From: Chlamydomonas reinhardtii
Lineage: Eukaryota; Chlorophyta; Chlorophyceae; Chlamydomonadales; Chlamydomonadaceae
DNA length: 64,000 nucleotides
Direction of reading: 5' to 3'
Assembly: GCF_000002595.2 (NCBI RefSeq)
Contig: NC_057015.1
Span: forward strand, 8,611,084 to 8,675,083
Numbering within the stretch: the first letter of the stretch is position 1; each line of letters begins with the position of its first letter. Of this stretch, positions 45,797 to 57,604 are shown piece after piece. The notes below the pieces were generated by a model that saw only the letters and a list, made by a program, of their open reading frames with translations, searched no databases and was not told the origin of the DNA. A program made the translations under genes and the position numbers.

Positions 45797-48700
45797 ATGG
45801 CTCCTAAAAAAGGAGCACGCAAGCAGCCAGACGCAGCTGCAGAGGAGGCCCCTGAGCAGAAGCCCGCCACCAAAGCAGCAAAGCAGGAGAAGCCCCCGGC
45901 AAAGGAGACTGTGGCAGCCTCAAAAGCTGACGTTGATGATGACAGCAGCGACGACAGCAGCAGCGATGAGGACATCGACATCGACGCCAATACGGCTGCG
46001 AAGCTCATGGAGCTGGAGCACGAGCTGCAAACCAGCCCCACTTATGAAAAACATCTGGAGGTAGGCCGAGCGGGGGGACCTGCATCTGGCGCAGGCCTGT
46101 TGGTAGGCTCCAGCCGGCCCTGTTGACACACTTGCACGCGTTCTCGCCACTAGCGGCTGGCACCTTCGGTCAAGTCTAGGCCGGTCGCCGCATCCTAGGC
46201 CACGACTAAGTGACCATGACTGGCATCATAACCACGGCACGCAACCCCCGCACACATGCATACGCCCACACCCCGCCCCGGCTCAGCGCAGACTAACCCT
46301 GCCTCCTGCCCATCCCCTCCCTCGTTTCGACTGCCGCTCCCCCAACCACCTCACTCCAAACATCGCAGTACATCGCCCTGCTGCGCTCGACTCCCGGTCT
46401 GCGCACGCGACTGCACGACGCGCACGAGGCGCTGGCTGCCAAGTTCCCCCTGAGCGAGGAGCTGTGGCTGGCCTGGGTCAACGATGAGCTGGCGGCGGTC
46501 AACGGCCCGGATGACGTGGCGGGCCTGCTGAGCCTGCTGCGCCGTGCAGCTGCCCGCGACTACCTGGCGCCGGGCGTGTGGGACCTGTACCTGGAGTAAG
46601 TCGTGCAGCGGGCAGGCGGGGGGGGGGGGCGCACGGGAAGGCAGGCGGTGAAGGAAGGGGTGGTGGGTTAAGAAGGAACGAGGGTACCCGGAGAGGGGTA
46701 GGTGGGAGTAGTCCCTACCCTCACACCGTTCTGCCGCACTACTCCCCGCAGCGCACCTCATTTTCTGCCCGGCCTCCTGCGCTTGCCCATGTCATTCTGC
46801 CCATTCTCCGCCGCCTCCACCCTGTCCTGCCCCCCCCCCCCCCAGGGTGGCCCACGACCTGGACCCGGAGGTGAAGGAGCACAGCGGCGAGGGCGCCGAC
46901 CGCTACCGGGCGCTGTGCGAGGAGGCGCTGGCGGCGGCGGGGCTGCACCTGGCGGAGGGGCACAAGCTGTGGGCCAAGTACAGGTGCGGATGTGCAGAAG
47001 CGATGCCGGGGAAAGGGTGGGTGGGTGGGACGGCGGATGGCTGTGGAGGAGTTGCGGGTGGGTGGCGGTGGCAGTTGTGGGCGCTGGCGTGTTGGGAGTT
47101 AGCGGAAGCTGTCAAGGGAGTGTCCACACCCCTGGACGCACAGTATAGCAGACTGCGCGAGCGCGCGTAATGCATGAAACACACGCCTCCTTAATTCGTC
47201 GCCCCAGGAAGTACGAGCTGGCGGTGGAGGCCAAGGCGGCGGCTGCGGGCCAGCGCGTGGCGGCGGGCAAGGCCACGGACCGGGTGCGGGCGCTGTACCA
47301 GCGGCAGCTGGCGGTGCCGCTGGCGGACACCGCGGCCGTCATGGAGGAGTACAAGGCCTGGGAGGCGGGGCACGGCAAGGTGAGGCGGGCGCTGGGGCCG
47401 GGGGTGGGTGCGTGCGGGCGGAGTGGGCTGGGGAGGATAAGAGGGATTTGAGGGGGACGGACAGGTGGCCGAGCCATGCATGAAGGGCACTCTGGCTGAT
47501 ATCCCTGGGTAGGGGATTAAATTGTGGGATTGAATGTTGCAGCATAGCACTCACTGCGACTGCGCGCTGGGCGGGCCCCCGTATATTGCTGTGTTGTTTT
47601 CAAGCAAGACGCCCCCTGCGACCCGTTACGGCCTTGCACCGCACCCGCAGGCCGTGCCGGCGCACGTGAGCAAGGCCGCGGACAAGGCGCGTGAGGCGGC
47701 AGAGCTGCGGGCCGGCTGCGAGGCGGCGGTGGCGGCCGACCAGCCCGCCGACGTGGCCAAGCTGGGAGCCTTCCTGTCCTACATCAAACTGGAGCAGAAC
47801 GCCGGTGACGCAGACCGGGTGCAGGTGGGCGCGGGCGTTCGTGGGTAGGTGCGTAGGTGAGGAGGAGTGGGAGGGTGTGCGCGAGTGTGCGTTTACTTGT
47901 GTGCGCATGTGTGGGCAGGAGGGTGTCAAGGCTGTCGTGTGCAGGGGCATGGGCACACCATGGAGGCTGTTGCGCTGCCGCGCCCGCAAGTGCACCTGTG
48001 CAACGAGTTTTTTTCGGGCCGCGCTTCCTCTGTCACGCGCCCAATGAACCCTCTGCAAAGGCTTGCTACCTGCTGCCTGCCAACTGTCTCATCCCTGCCT
48101 TGCTGCAACCACCTCGAACTCACCTCGCCCCACACAGACCGTGTACGAGCGCGCCGTGGCCGCCTTCCCGCTGACGCACAGCCTGTGGCTGCAGTACGGG
48201 CAGTACATGGAAACTGCAGCTGCCGGGAAGCTGCCAAAGGACAAAGTCAACGCCGTGTATGAACGCGCCACGCGTAACTGCGCCTGGGTGGGCGCGGTGT
48301 GGGAGCGCTGCCTGCGGGCGCTGGACCGCACGGGCGCGGCGCCAGAGCTGCTGCAGGAGACGTATGAGCGGGCGCTGGCGGCGGGTCTGCAGGTGAGGGC
48401 AAGGGCTGGGCTGCAAGGGCTGCAAGCGTGTGTCTGTATGCGTTGAGAAGGCAGGAACACGGGCGTTTATATGGAGTGCAGGGAAGCGCACACAACGGGT
48501 CGTCATGCGTGCTGTCGACTGCCTATGGCAGGTGCTGACTACTGCGCACGTGCCCCGCCCTAGTGGCCCTGTTTCCCCGTGCGTCAGCAGTTTACACGTT
48601 GTGTCTTGATCTAGACCGGCTTGCATAAACGGCTTCCCTTCTCATCCTCCCGCCTCCTTCACCCCTTCACCGCCAGTCGGCCGAGGACTACATGGCGGTG

Positions 48701-51700
48701 GTGCTGGCGCGCCTGGACGCCCTGAGGCACCGCGCCGTGGCGGCGGCGGAGGCGGCCGAGGCGGGCGGCGGTGGCGCCGCCAAGAAAGCCGCGGCGGCTG
48801 CGGCGGCGGCGCTGCGGGCGGGCTTCAGCTCCACCACTGAGCTGCTCATGTCGCACTTCCCCGACTACGTGGACAGGTGGGCGAGCAGCTAGGCACAGCG
48901 GGGCACAGCGGGGCAGGGCGGCTTGCCTGCTTGAGGAATGCCTGGGGTAAAGCTCTGGATAGAGCTGTGTGCACAGCATGCTGTGGTATCTGGGCATGAT
49001 CTGGGCAATAAAACGTCCAGCTTGGAAGGTTGGCCTGGATCCTTCCTAGTGTGCAGTTGTGCATGGGCTTCGCCGCTCAGCTGGCCCGCTCACTCTCTCT
49101 TCCTGTTGGCGCAGGTCGCTGCGGCTGCCTGGGTACTGGGCGGCCTGTGAGGAGCACGTGCTGGGCGACGTGGCCGCGGCGCGGGAGGTGTGGGAGGGAG
49201 CCATCAAGGGCGGCATGGGCAGGTGCGCGTACGGGTTGCGGGCATGCGAGTGTGGGTGGGGAGTAGTTGGTGTGGCAGGGAATGTGAGGGAGGGGCACGA
49301 TGAGTCCGGATCAGGTTGGGCGTGCGGGCGCGGTACCTGGAGGCCTGGACATCAGCAGCTGCTGCACGATATGCTGCAACGTCTACAGTGCGTGCCTGCC
49401 AGCCTGCACCTATTTCCGGCCAACTGCACCGACCGCGGTGACCGCCCGCCCACCCAACCAGTTCGTTTCCGCCACCCCCCTGTTGCGCTGCAGGTTCGCG
49501 GAGGTGTGGGAGGCCTACATCGCCCTGGAGCGGTCCGCCCGCCGGACCAAGGTGCGACCGCACGAAGCATGATTGCATGAGCACAGCCAGCACGAGCCGT
49601 GGGTGCCTGGGCCGTGTCGGGGTGCACCGAGCTGACACGTTGCACCAGATTCTTGTCATCAAGCCATGCAAGCTTCGGCCGCCCCGACCTTCCCACCAGC
49701 CACAGCATACATGCGCTCTGCACATGCATGCACCATTTCCCTCGTGTGCTTCCGCTTGAATATAATGTAGGAAGTGCGCGCGCTGTACAAGCGCTGCTAC
49801 AGCCGGGCCTTTGAGGAGGACGGCCAGCTGCGGCTGAGCCACGCCTGGCTGCGGTTCGAGCGGGAGGAGGGCAGGTGAGCGCGCGAGCTGGCTGCACCAG
49901 CTGGCACGTGCAAGGGCACGCGCATGGCTCTGAGTGCATGCTGTTGCCTGAGTCGGAGAGCGCATGCGCGCAGTTTCGCCCGTGCAGCACATGGGCGTGC
50001 ATACTGTCTCGGGCGGTCCAGGCGTGGGGCATTGTTGTGCCCTGCTTTGTTGGCGGGTTTAGTTACCGAAGTGTGTGCCATTAAGTTGGTTTGCACGATA
50101 CGTGACGCCGTGCAGCGCGGATGACTACCTGGCGGCGCTTCTGAAGGTGGAGCCCATCCTAGAGGAGAGCGCTGCCGCCGCTGCTGCTGCCGCAGACCAG
50201 GCTGCCGCCGTGGCCGCCAAGGTGCGTGTAGCCCAGGGGTGCCCACTGCTCCGGTCACTGTAGTTCTCACATATCATGCCGCTATGCACCTTTCCACGGT
50301 CTCTGAGTTGACTTCGCTTAGGCCGCCGTGCAGAAGGCCAAAGTGCTCTCAAAGGAGGAGATGAAGGCGATGCGCCAAGCGGCCGACCCCAACTTCGACC
50401 CGGAGAAGGCCAAAGAAAAAGAAAAGAAGAAAGGTGTGCGAATCAAGTAATTCACATGCCGTAAGCGAGTGTTTTGCACGCTTGATTCCGATCGGCTGTC
50501 GGTGTGCGCGCAACTCTCCCGAGCTAGCGTGTACACTCACACTCGTTAACTACATGCGTATGGAAATCAAATCTGAATATAAATAATGTTTAACTCTGGG
50601 CACTTTGGCTGGGGTTGTCAGCCGGACAACCCCGACAAAGAAAACATGCTCTGTTTTACAGGTATCATCTGCGTTCATTGTAAGGCCTGATTATAAGCAG
50701 CTTAGAGATCTGAGGCTTGTCTGTGACACGCGATACATCGGCCATGTCCTCAGGCGCAAAGTCGACCAAGCGCGTGCGGTCTGAGGATGAGGGTGATGGC
50801 GCCATCACTAGTGGCGATGCAGAGGAGGCTGCACCGGCGTCGACCAAGCGGGTGCGAATCAGGGAGCCAGAGGCTGCGCCCGCCGCGGCTGTGCCTGCGG
50901 CCGCAGAGGCCAAGGCTGACGACGGGGACGCGGAGATGGGCGAGGGCGCGCACGAACAGGAGCACGAGCACGGGGGCGGAGGAGAGGGGCATGCGGACGA
51001 GGGCGGCGCGGCGGGGCCCGGCCCAGGTGCGGCACACGGGGGGGCGCCGAGGCCGCACTACACCGACAAGCAGACGGTCTTCATCAAGGGGCTCCGGCCG
51101 GCTGTCAAGGACGAGCAACTGGACGAGTTCCTGAAGAAATCGGTGCCGGACGGAATCAAGGACGTCCGCATCATTCGTGATGCCGCTACGCGGCAAGCAA
51201 GGGTGAGTGCGGTTATTGGGTGTTACGGGTTGACATGATGCGTTCTGGCGTACCATATTGCAGCATAGCGCTTTCAGCCTGGAGTTGGGCACTGCAGGCG
51301 GATATGTTGCTGACGCACCTTGTTGACCCGCCCTTCCAGGGTTTCGCCTACGTGGAGTGCGCTTCCCGTGAGGCTCTGGACAAGCTGGTCTCGCTCAACA
51401 GCACGCCCTTCCAGGTGCGCCCCTCCTAGGCAAGCTGCCACCCAGATGCTGCCTTCTGCCGGGCCTCCTGCAGGACTTAGTATCGTTTGTTCGGCCGAGT
51501 CCTGTTGATGTGCTTTTGCCTTCACCATGCTGCTTGCCCAGGGTGTGTCGCTGTTCATCGCGGAATCCAAGCCGCCAGGCCACGGCGGACCGGGCGGGCG
51601 AGGGCGCGGCGGCCGCGACGGTGGCGGCGGCCGCGACGGCGGCGGCGGCCGCTTTGGCGGGCGCTTTGGTGGGCCGCCGGGGCGGGGCGGCTTCGGTGGC

Positions 51701-52151
51701 CGGGGCCGGGGAGGTTATGGCCACGCAGACGCTGACGGCGATTCCGAGATGGCGGACGCCGGTGGCGGCGATGGACACGGAGGCCGGGGCGGGCGGGGTC
51801 GTGGCAGCGGCCGCCACGCAGGGCTCGGCCACCCCGGCGGGCGCGGCCACATGCGCACACACCTGGAAATCGCACCAGGTGAGCGTCATCGCTACACTGA
51901 CGCGTTATGGTTTAGTAATCAACATGTAATGCTTGGCGTCCTCGTGTTGCCATCCATGCCCGGCAGCAAATGCCTGAGCATCGTGGCTGTCTAACGGTTT
52001 ACTTCACCCTTGCAATGCAGGCACGGGCCCGGCACCCACGACGCTGGTGCCGCGCTCCGTGCAGCTCAGCGGCGGCGCGCAGCAGCAGGCGCAGCAGGGC
52101 GAGGCCATGACCAACGATGACTTCCGCCGCATGCTGCTAGGCGGCAAGTAA
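45797..52151 (+). CDS. SART3: SART3/Prp24-like U4/U6 snRNP recycling factor
   Basis: Sixteen exons, 969 aa: 45797..46060, 46369..46595, 46846..46983, 47208..47379, 47651..47824, 48138..48392, 48677..48876, 49115..49222, 49494..49551, 49771..49874, 50116..50221, 50322..50433, 50754..51202, 51340..51414, 51542..51878, 52021..52151. Acidic/Lys N-terminus; then HAT (half-TPR) repeats over ~65-590 (e.g. VYERAVAAFPLTHSLWLQYGQYM, GYWAACEEHVLGD split by introns). Next come basic TKRVR stretches, an RRM (RNP2 VFIKGL 748-753, RNP1 GFAYVEC 790-796) and an RGG-rich block. The C-terminus is TNDDFRRMLLGGK, the LSm2-8-binding motif of SART3/Prp24. The factor anneals U4 with U6 snRNA in the nucleus. Human SART3 is 963 aa with two RRMs; here only one is seen and an RGG region takes the second's place. 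Confidence 0.92.
50611..50633. other. Perfect intronic hairpin
   Basis: GGGGTTGTC and its exact reverse complement GACAACCCC flank a 5-base loop in intron 12 of the SART3-like gene. It is strongly stable as RNA. Function unknown. Confidence 0.6.
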
Positions 52152-52859
52152 GCTAGTACGAATGTGGCTCCAAGAGGGCAGGTATAGCTGTTCGATACGG
52201 CAGTTGGAGCAGTTCTTGCATGGCGTGCCGTCTCTGGCCAGTGGGGGATGCTGAAGCTTGCGGCACGGCCTCTTTGGCAGCGGTAGGCGGCTTGGCGGGC
52301 GGTGGTGGCTGGGGTTGTGTTGTTCGTGGAGAGCTGGAGGTGCTTATGGGAGGTTGGGCAGTTGAGGTTGTGGTGCACTTGTCAGTGGGATGGCAGGTGC
52401 GACAGTATTGTTCCTGTGACAGCGTTAAGGCGCATACGGAAGGCAGTAGAATGAAGGACCGCTGAGTCAGAACCACAACGTCTCCGCATGTGACTGTGAC
52501 CTCACCCAGGGGCACGGCCAGGCCCGTCAATGGATCGACACCGGCAGTTACAGTCCTGAGAGATCGACGTGGCTTTGAGAGTTTAAGACCAGCAGTGAGA
52601 GTGGCGCGATGGCTTCAGTTGTCACATCTTGCGCTGCGTAGGGGGGCGGGGGAGCGACCGGCACAGGCACGATGGGGCGTGGCATGGGGGTCGTGGCCAG
52701 CTTTCTGTTCTCGCCCTCGGCGATACAGCTACATACACTCAAACACTCTGCTCTTAGCTTTCTCTATCTTAGTCTTGGCTAGGTTCGCTAGTTGCTGCTG
52801 TTGGCGCGGAGATCCCCACGCCTCTAGAAGTCCCCAAACATATTTGTAGGGTAGCTGCG
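52152..52859. other. Intergenic between SART3-like and UBC7-like genes
   Basis: Same-strand neighbours. It contains the SART3 3' UTR and the E2 promoter. No TGTAA or gene-like frame was recognised. Confidence 0.5.
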
Positions 52860-54256
52860 ATGACGGACGCGCTGGCAGCATCTCTCCTGCGCAAGCAGCT
52901 GAAGGGTGCGCCGGTTTCGCAGGCGCGACACTTGAGCAAACCCCAGACGAAGCTCTCGCGCCCTGCCCGCAGAGCTCACCAGGAACCCCGTGGATGGCTT
53001 CTCGGCTGGTCTAGTCGATGATAGCAACGTGTTCGAGTGGCAGGTCACCATCATTGGGCCCCCGGAGACACTCTAGTAAGTTTGGAAGCCATGACGCGGC
53101 GGCTCGCTGCCGTGGGCCTTTACTTTGTGCTACCCGGGACGAGTTTTCATTTTGCTTTGTTTGGGCTAGGGAGAGCCCAGCCCAACAAGGCAGCTCACGG
53201 CCGCATGGGGTACACGCATTGAGAAGGCGGTCGGTGGGCTGTGCCTTGGAGCTGCCGCGGAAATGTTTACAGCTAGTAAAAATGTCTTCAGGCGTGCTTG
53301 GGCGCGTGGGAGTCCAGGCGTGCCCCCATGGTCTTGGCATGTTCACTGCGGCACCGCTTCGGCAAAATTTCGCCTGAACGAGGACAAGAAGCGATAAGCA
53401 GATTCACACGGAAAGACAATGGTGTTTTCTGCACCATCAGTCATAGCAACAGCACTCCCGGCGCCGCACCACTCCGCCGCGCAGCTACACCGGACCTCAC
53501 ACTGCCGACGCCTGGCTACGAGCCAGCATCTAAGCTGCCTTCCCTGGCCCTGCAATCGCTATGCCCTTGCAGCGAGGGGGGATTCTTTAATGCGCGGCTG
53601 ACGTTCCCTAAGGACTACCCCAACTCCCCGCCCACGTGCCGTTTCACATCCGAGATGTGGCACCCCAACGGTAGGAGAGCACGACTCGGTGTGCCTGTGA
53701 GCTTGGGAGTTGCATCATTCTTATCAGCACGGGTACCGATGTGGGAGCCGGCCGTATCCCGGATCCCGCGGGTGTCCTGCAGCCTCTTGCACGCCCACCA
53801 AGCGCATATGTTATAACACACCCTCGCCGCCCTGATATGTGCGCAGTGTACGACGACGGCAAGGTGTGTATCTCCATCCTGCACAGCCCGGGCGATGACC
53901 CCAGCGGTTACGAGACCGCGGCGGAGCGCTGGTCACCAGTGCACACGGTAAGGTGCCGCCCGTGGCTGCAGCCTTGTAGCTGAGGGTTGCAGGGAGCCAT
54001 CGGCCGTGCTAACTGATTGGGAGCAGCGTCACGGGACAGGACTTGGCGGATCATTTGACCATGCAGAAGATGACGTGACGCCCGCTGACTTGCGCTGCAG
54101 GTGGAGACCATTATGATCTCAATCATCTCCATGCTATCGTCCCCCAACGACGAGTCTCCCGCCAACGTGGACGCCGCAAAGATGTGGCGTGAAAACCGGG
54201 ATGAGTTTAAGAAGCGTGTCGCGCGCATTGTGCGCAAGTCACAGGAGATGCTCTAG
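52860..54256 (+). CDS. UBC7: Ubiquitin-conjugating enzyme E2, UBC7/UBE2G1 type
   Basis: Five exons, 167 aa: 52860..52905, 52973..53075, 53573..53670, 53847..53947, 54101..54256. The UBC fold is complete: [42 protein letters not shown], then [12 protein letters not shown] with the catalytic Cys at residue 90, the same number as in human UBE2G1. After the Cys comes the acidic-loop insertion [17 protein letters not shown] that defines the UBC7/CDC34 class. The C-terminal helix is [19 protein letters not shown]. Class members build Lys48 chains, often in ER-associated degradation. CDC34-type E2s carry a long acidic tail, which is absent here. Exon lengths keep phase throughout. Confidence 0.95.
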
Positions 54257-55739
54257 AGCGGCTGCTGGCGTAGCGGCGCAGCGATGGCCTGGGCATCTGC
54301 AGCAGCTTAGGGCGTACAAGCCGCATCGTTGGCAACGCCAGTCCGGCTGCAGCAGCGTTGGCGGTTTGATGGCCTCAGCCCGCCACGAGCCATGGCTACT
54401 GCTGCGGAGCGTAATGAGAGCGTAGCCGCCACTGGAGGCGGCGTGTGTGGCTGAGCATGGTGTTGAGGTGGGGCGGAGGATTGAGGGAATCCCCACGAGG
54501 GACGCCGCTTGCACCGCTGGGGCCGGCTGCCTCTGCAGTGGCCTGATGGGCAGTTACCGCATCCCCCCTGGAGTTCGTGGCTTGTTATCAGACGCCTGTG
54601 AGGCAGCTGGTCGGTGGTGTGCTGAATCCGGCGGTAGTCCGGCAGGTGACGCCGGCCACAGCGTTCCTATTTTGGCTTGGTGTTGCCCAGGCGGCCGCGA
54701 TGGGTGCGCAGGAGACATTACCTGCCTTCCGATTGCGTAGCTGTCACGGCCTCTGATCCAGTGCTGCGTGCTCAGGCATAGTAAGAACTGCGGCTTTCAG
54801 ATGTTGTGCGGTATGTCTGGTTTACTGCACGCGTACTGACGTTAAGAGTGTGTGGGCATAACAACATGAGATTGCATAAGCCTCGACACGAGTGTCAGGT
54901 ACGCACCCGTCCCCTTCGGCAGGCAGAGCGCCGCCGTGCTCCCCATTCCGCATGCAAGCGGTGTTCCGGCAATTGCTAGAGCTTCCCAGCAAAGGGGCTG
55001 CATGCTGACTATCAACCTGGTGGCGCCTCACCATGGACGGAGCAAGACAAAGACTATGTGCGCTTTTGCGTGTGTGCGCGACTGGTGACATGCGTGCTGT
55101 TTGCTACGGTGGCTGTATAGTCCGATGGTCGTGCCGGTGTGACTTTTGAATGGAAGTGCAGAGGAATGAGCGTGTCCGTGCATTGCAGGCGGTTGCGTGC
55201 CGCTGAGGCCCCGCGGGAGAACTCGCTTGGACGTCACGGACGCAAATGACCGGGGCAGGGACTGGAGCTGTGGATCCCATGGTGCGTGCTGTACAATTAC
55301 CAACTCTTGACGCGGGGCCAGCTTGGTGTGCGGGGCCCGGCAAGTACCGTATGACCTGAGCTGATAATGTCTGCTTTCATCAACCTTGTGGGAAGAGCGA
55401 TGCAGGGCATGTGTGTGTGACCTAGGCAGTGGCGGTACCACTGCCTCCTTCAAATGTGTTGGCCATTGCACCGGGTGTGTCGAAGCAAGGGTGCGATGGC
55501 GTGTGCCGCGCCGGTTTGACGCATACAGGGGTCGGCGGAGTATGCCGGAGGGCGCAGGTTGGGAGACATGAGCCATGTGCGGCTGGGATGTGTATGCGCG
55601 GCACCCAGAGGTGCGGAGCATTTGGCATCGCGGCCTGAGGTGCTCGCCCTCTTGCCCTTATGTGGGCCTGCAATGTAACCAAGTGCTCAAGCAAGTTGTG
55701 TCGACCGCTAGCACTGCCGCGGTCACACACGACTCGCTC

Positions 55740-56100
55740 TGACCTGTCACACCTTTGTGTGGCCGCGCGTATTGCACTGCCGTTGGATTGTTTGTCATCT
55801 GCTGGGGCCTGGGAATTAGCTGCACCCTACGGGAATTCGCCAACCCGCCTTAACCTTGTCCCGTGGCACACCTCAGCAAACTCCCAGCCAGCCAGCACAC
55901 TCCCAGCCAGCCAGCAACTCGTCGGTGCAGTAACTCCGGCGTTCGACCAGCCGCGCACTCATGCCCTGCCGTTGCCCCTTGTGTGCCATCTGTTGGGTTC
56001 TGGGAATCAGCTGCACCCTGCGGGACTTTACCAACCTGCCTTACCACTGTCCCATCGCACACCCATCGGCCATCGCACGCCTTTGCGTGGCAACGTGGAA
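55740..56100. repeat. Imperfect tandem repeat, period about 190 bp
   Basis: The segment at 55797-55871 (CATCTGCTGGGGCCTGGGAA ... GTGGCACACC) recurs at 55988-56063 with about 80% identity by eye. Flanking blocks (CACACCTTTGTGTGGC at 55749, CGCACGCCTTTGCGTGGC at ~56074) suggest a third partial copy. Short CCAGCCAGCA repeats sit between. Confidence 0.7.
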
Positions 56101-56430
56101 GGAAGGCCTGACGGCGTGCTAAGCCCCACATACCCATGGAAAGCCCCAGTTCGTCATCAACTTCTGTTGCGGCGTTTCCTGCTACAGGCGTCTACCCTGA
56201 GTGCCGCTGGACCAGTGGACCCATCCCGTCACGGTCAGCAGGACGTTCAACAGGGATCAGGTTCCCGGTAACCTCGGGGCCACCCACACTGCCTTCAGCG
56301 ACAGGTGCACGGCCGTGTGCGCCGTGTGCTACATATGCTGGCACCCCCTGACGGCCTGACCGCAGCAACTGTTGCATTTGGATTGGAGGGAGAGGAGACG
56401 TATGAGACGAGCAAATGGTTGATGAGGGCC

Positions 56431-56435
56431 TTACA
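56431..56435 (-). terminator. Candidate polyadenylation signal TGTAA
   Basis: TTACA on the + strand, about 310 bases beyond the stop of the minus-strand FEA2-like gene. Confidence 0.45.
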
Positions 56436-56743
56436 GTTAGGCGCTGCAGGCCAACGCACCAACTCTAGTACCATCCCGATGTTGATCACGTCAGTCCGCT
56501 ATGCTAATTTATGCCGCATTCCGGGTCGCGTCCTCGGCCACGCCGTTCCGCTGCTGTACACACAGGGACTACCGCAACTACTTGGGTTACTGCACCACAC
56601 ACAAAGCACGGCCACGCGCTAGACGATCCAAAATTGCGCACGCGGTGCCAACACAATGGATTGAGTTTTGGCTAAGGCACACCAATGGGCATGGCCACAT
56701 AGGTGGGCACAGATAGCATCGTCATGCCACCGCCATGGCTCCC

Positions 56744-57549
56744 TTACAGGAGACGGCTGGCGCTGCAGCCCGCCCAGCCGCGAGTGACGCGGTCGTGGAT
56801 GGGGGTGCCGATCTCAGCCATACGGCGGCCCATGGCGTCAGCGACGGACCTGTGTCGGCATGGTTTGGAACGTGTGTGGCAAGTGAGTTAGCTGTTGTCT
56901 TGAGCGTGGCTGGCATTGCGGTGCTATGCAGAGCTGTGCACGAAACGCCTCCAATCTGGATCTGCAGCCCGTGCTCGATTACACGCCAGCTATGTTCATA
57001 CACAACCAACACGCCGATGCACGCGCACGCTACTTACACGACCGCGCGGCGCACGTCCATGTAGTTGGGGCGAGCGGCGGTGAGCGCGGTGCGCAGGCGG
57101 GTGATGCGGTCAGCGGGCACACCGCGCGCGACCAGGAAGGGCTCCAGGTAGGTCCAGTGCACGGAGATGTAGGCCTGCAGGCGTATACAAGGGCGCAACG
57201 GCACGTAAGGATGGCCCCAAGCACGATAGCTGTCCTAACTGTCTGCGCCTACAGTAGTCACCCACTGTCCCTAGATTGAACCCTTCCTCATCAGATTTCT
57301 GTCCACTCCTGTCCGTGCATGAACACATGCCCAGGCGCACCTTGGCCTCCTCAAGGTCGGCGTCGGGGCGGCGGCACGCGACGGCGGCCTGGGCCTTGTA
57401 GGAGGAGTGCAGCACGCCCTGCAGGCCCAGCAGCACCAGCTCGCGCATCAGGTCAACGCGGGAGGCGTTGTAGACGGCGGAGCTCAGGGTGCCTGTGTTA
57501 CAGAGCACAAGGAAAACAAAGCGCACACACAGTGTATGCGATCAGGGTG

Positions 57550-57604
<55 letters not shown>

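Larger units (their letters stand above)
54257..56743. other. 2.5-kb intergenic region with tandem repeat
   Basis: It lies between the convergent E2 (+) and FEA2-like (-) genes. Apart from the ~190-bp repeat at 55740-56100 and a poly(A) signal for the FEA2-like gene, no gene is seen. Confidence 0.55.
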
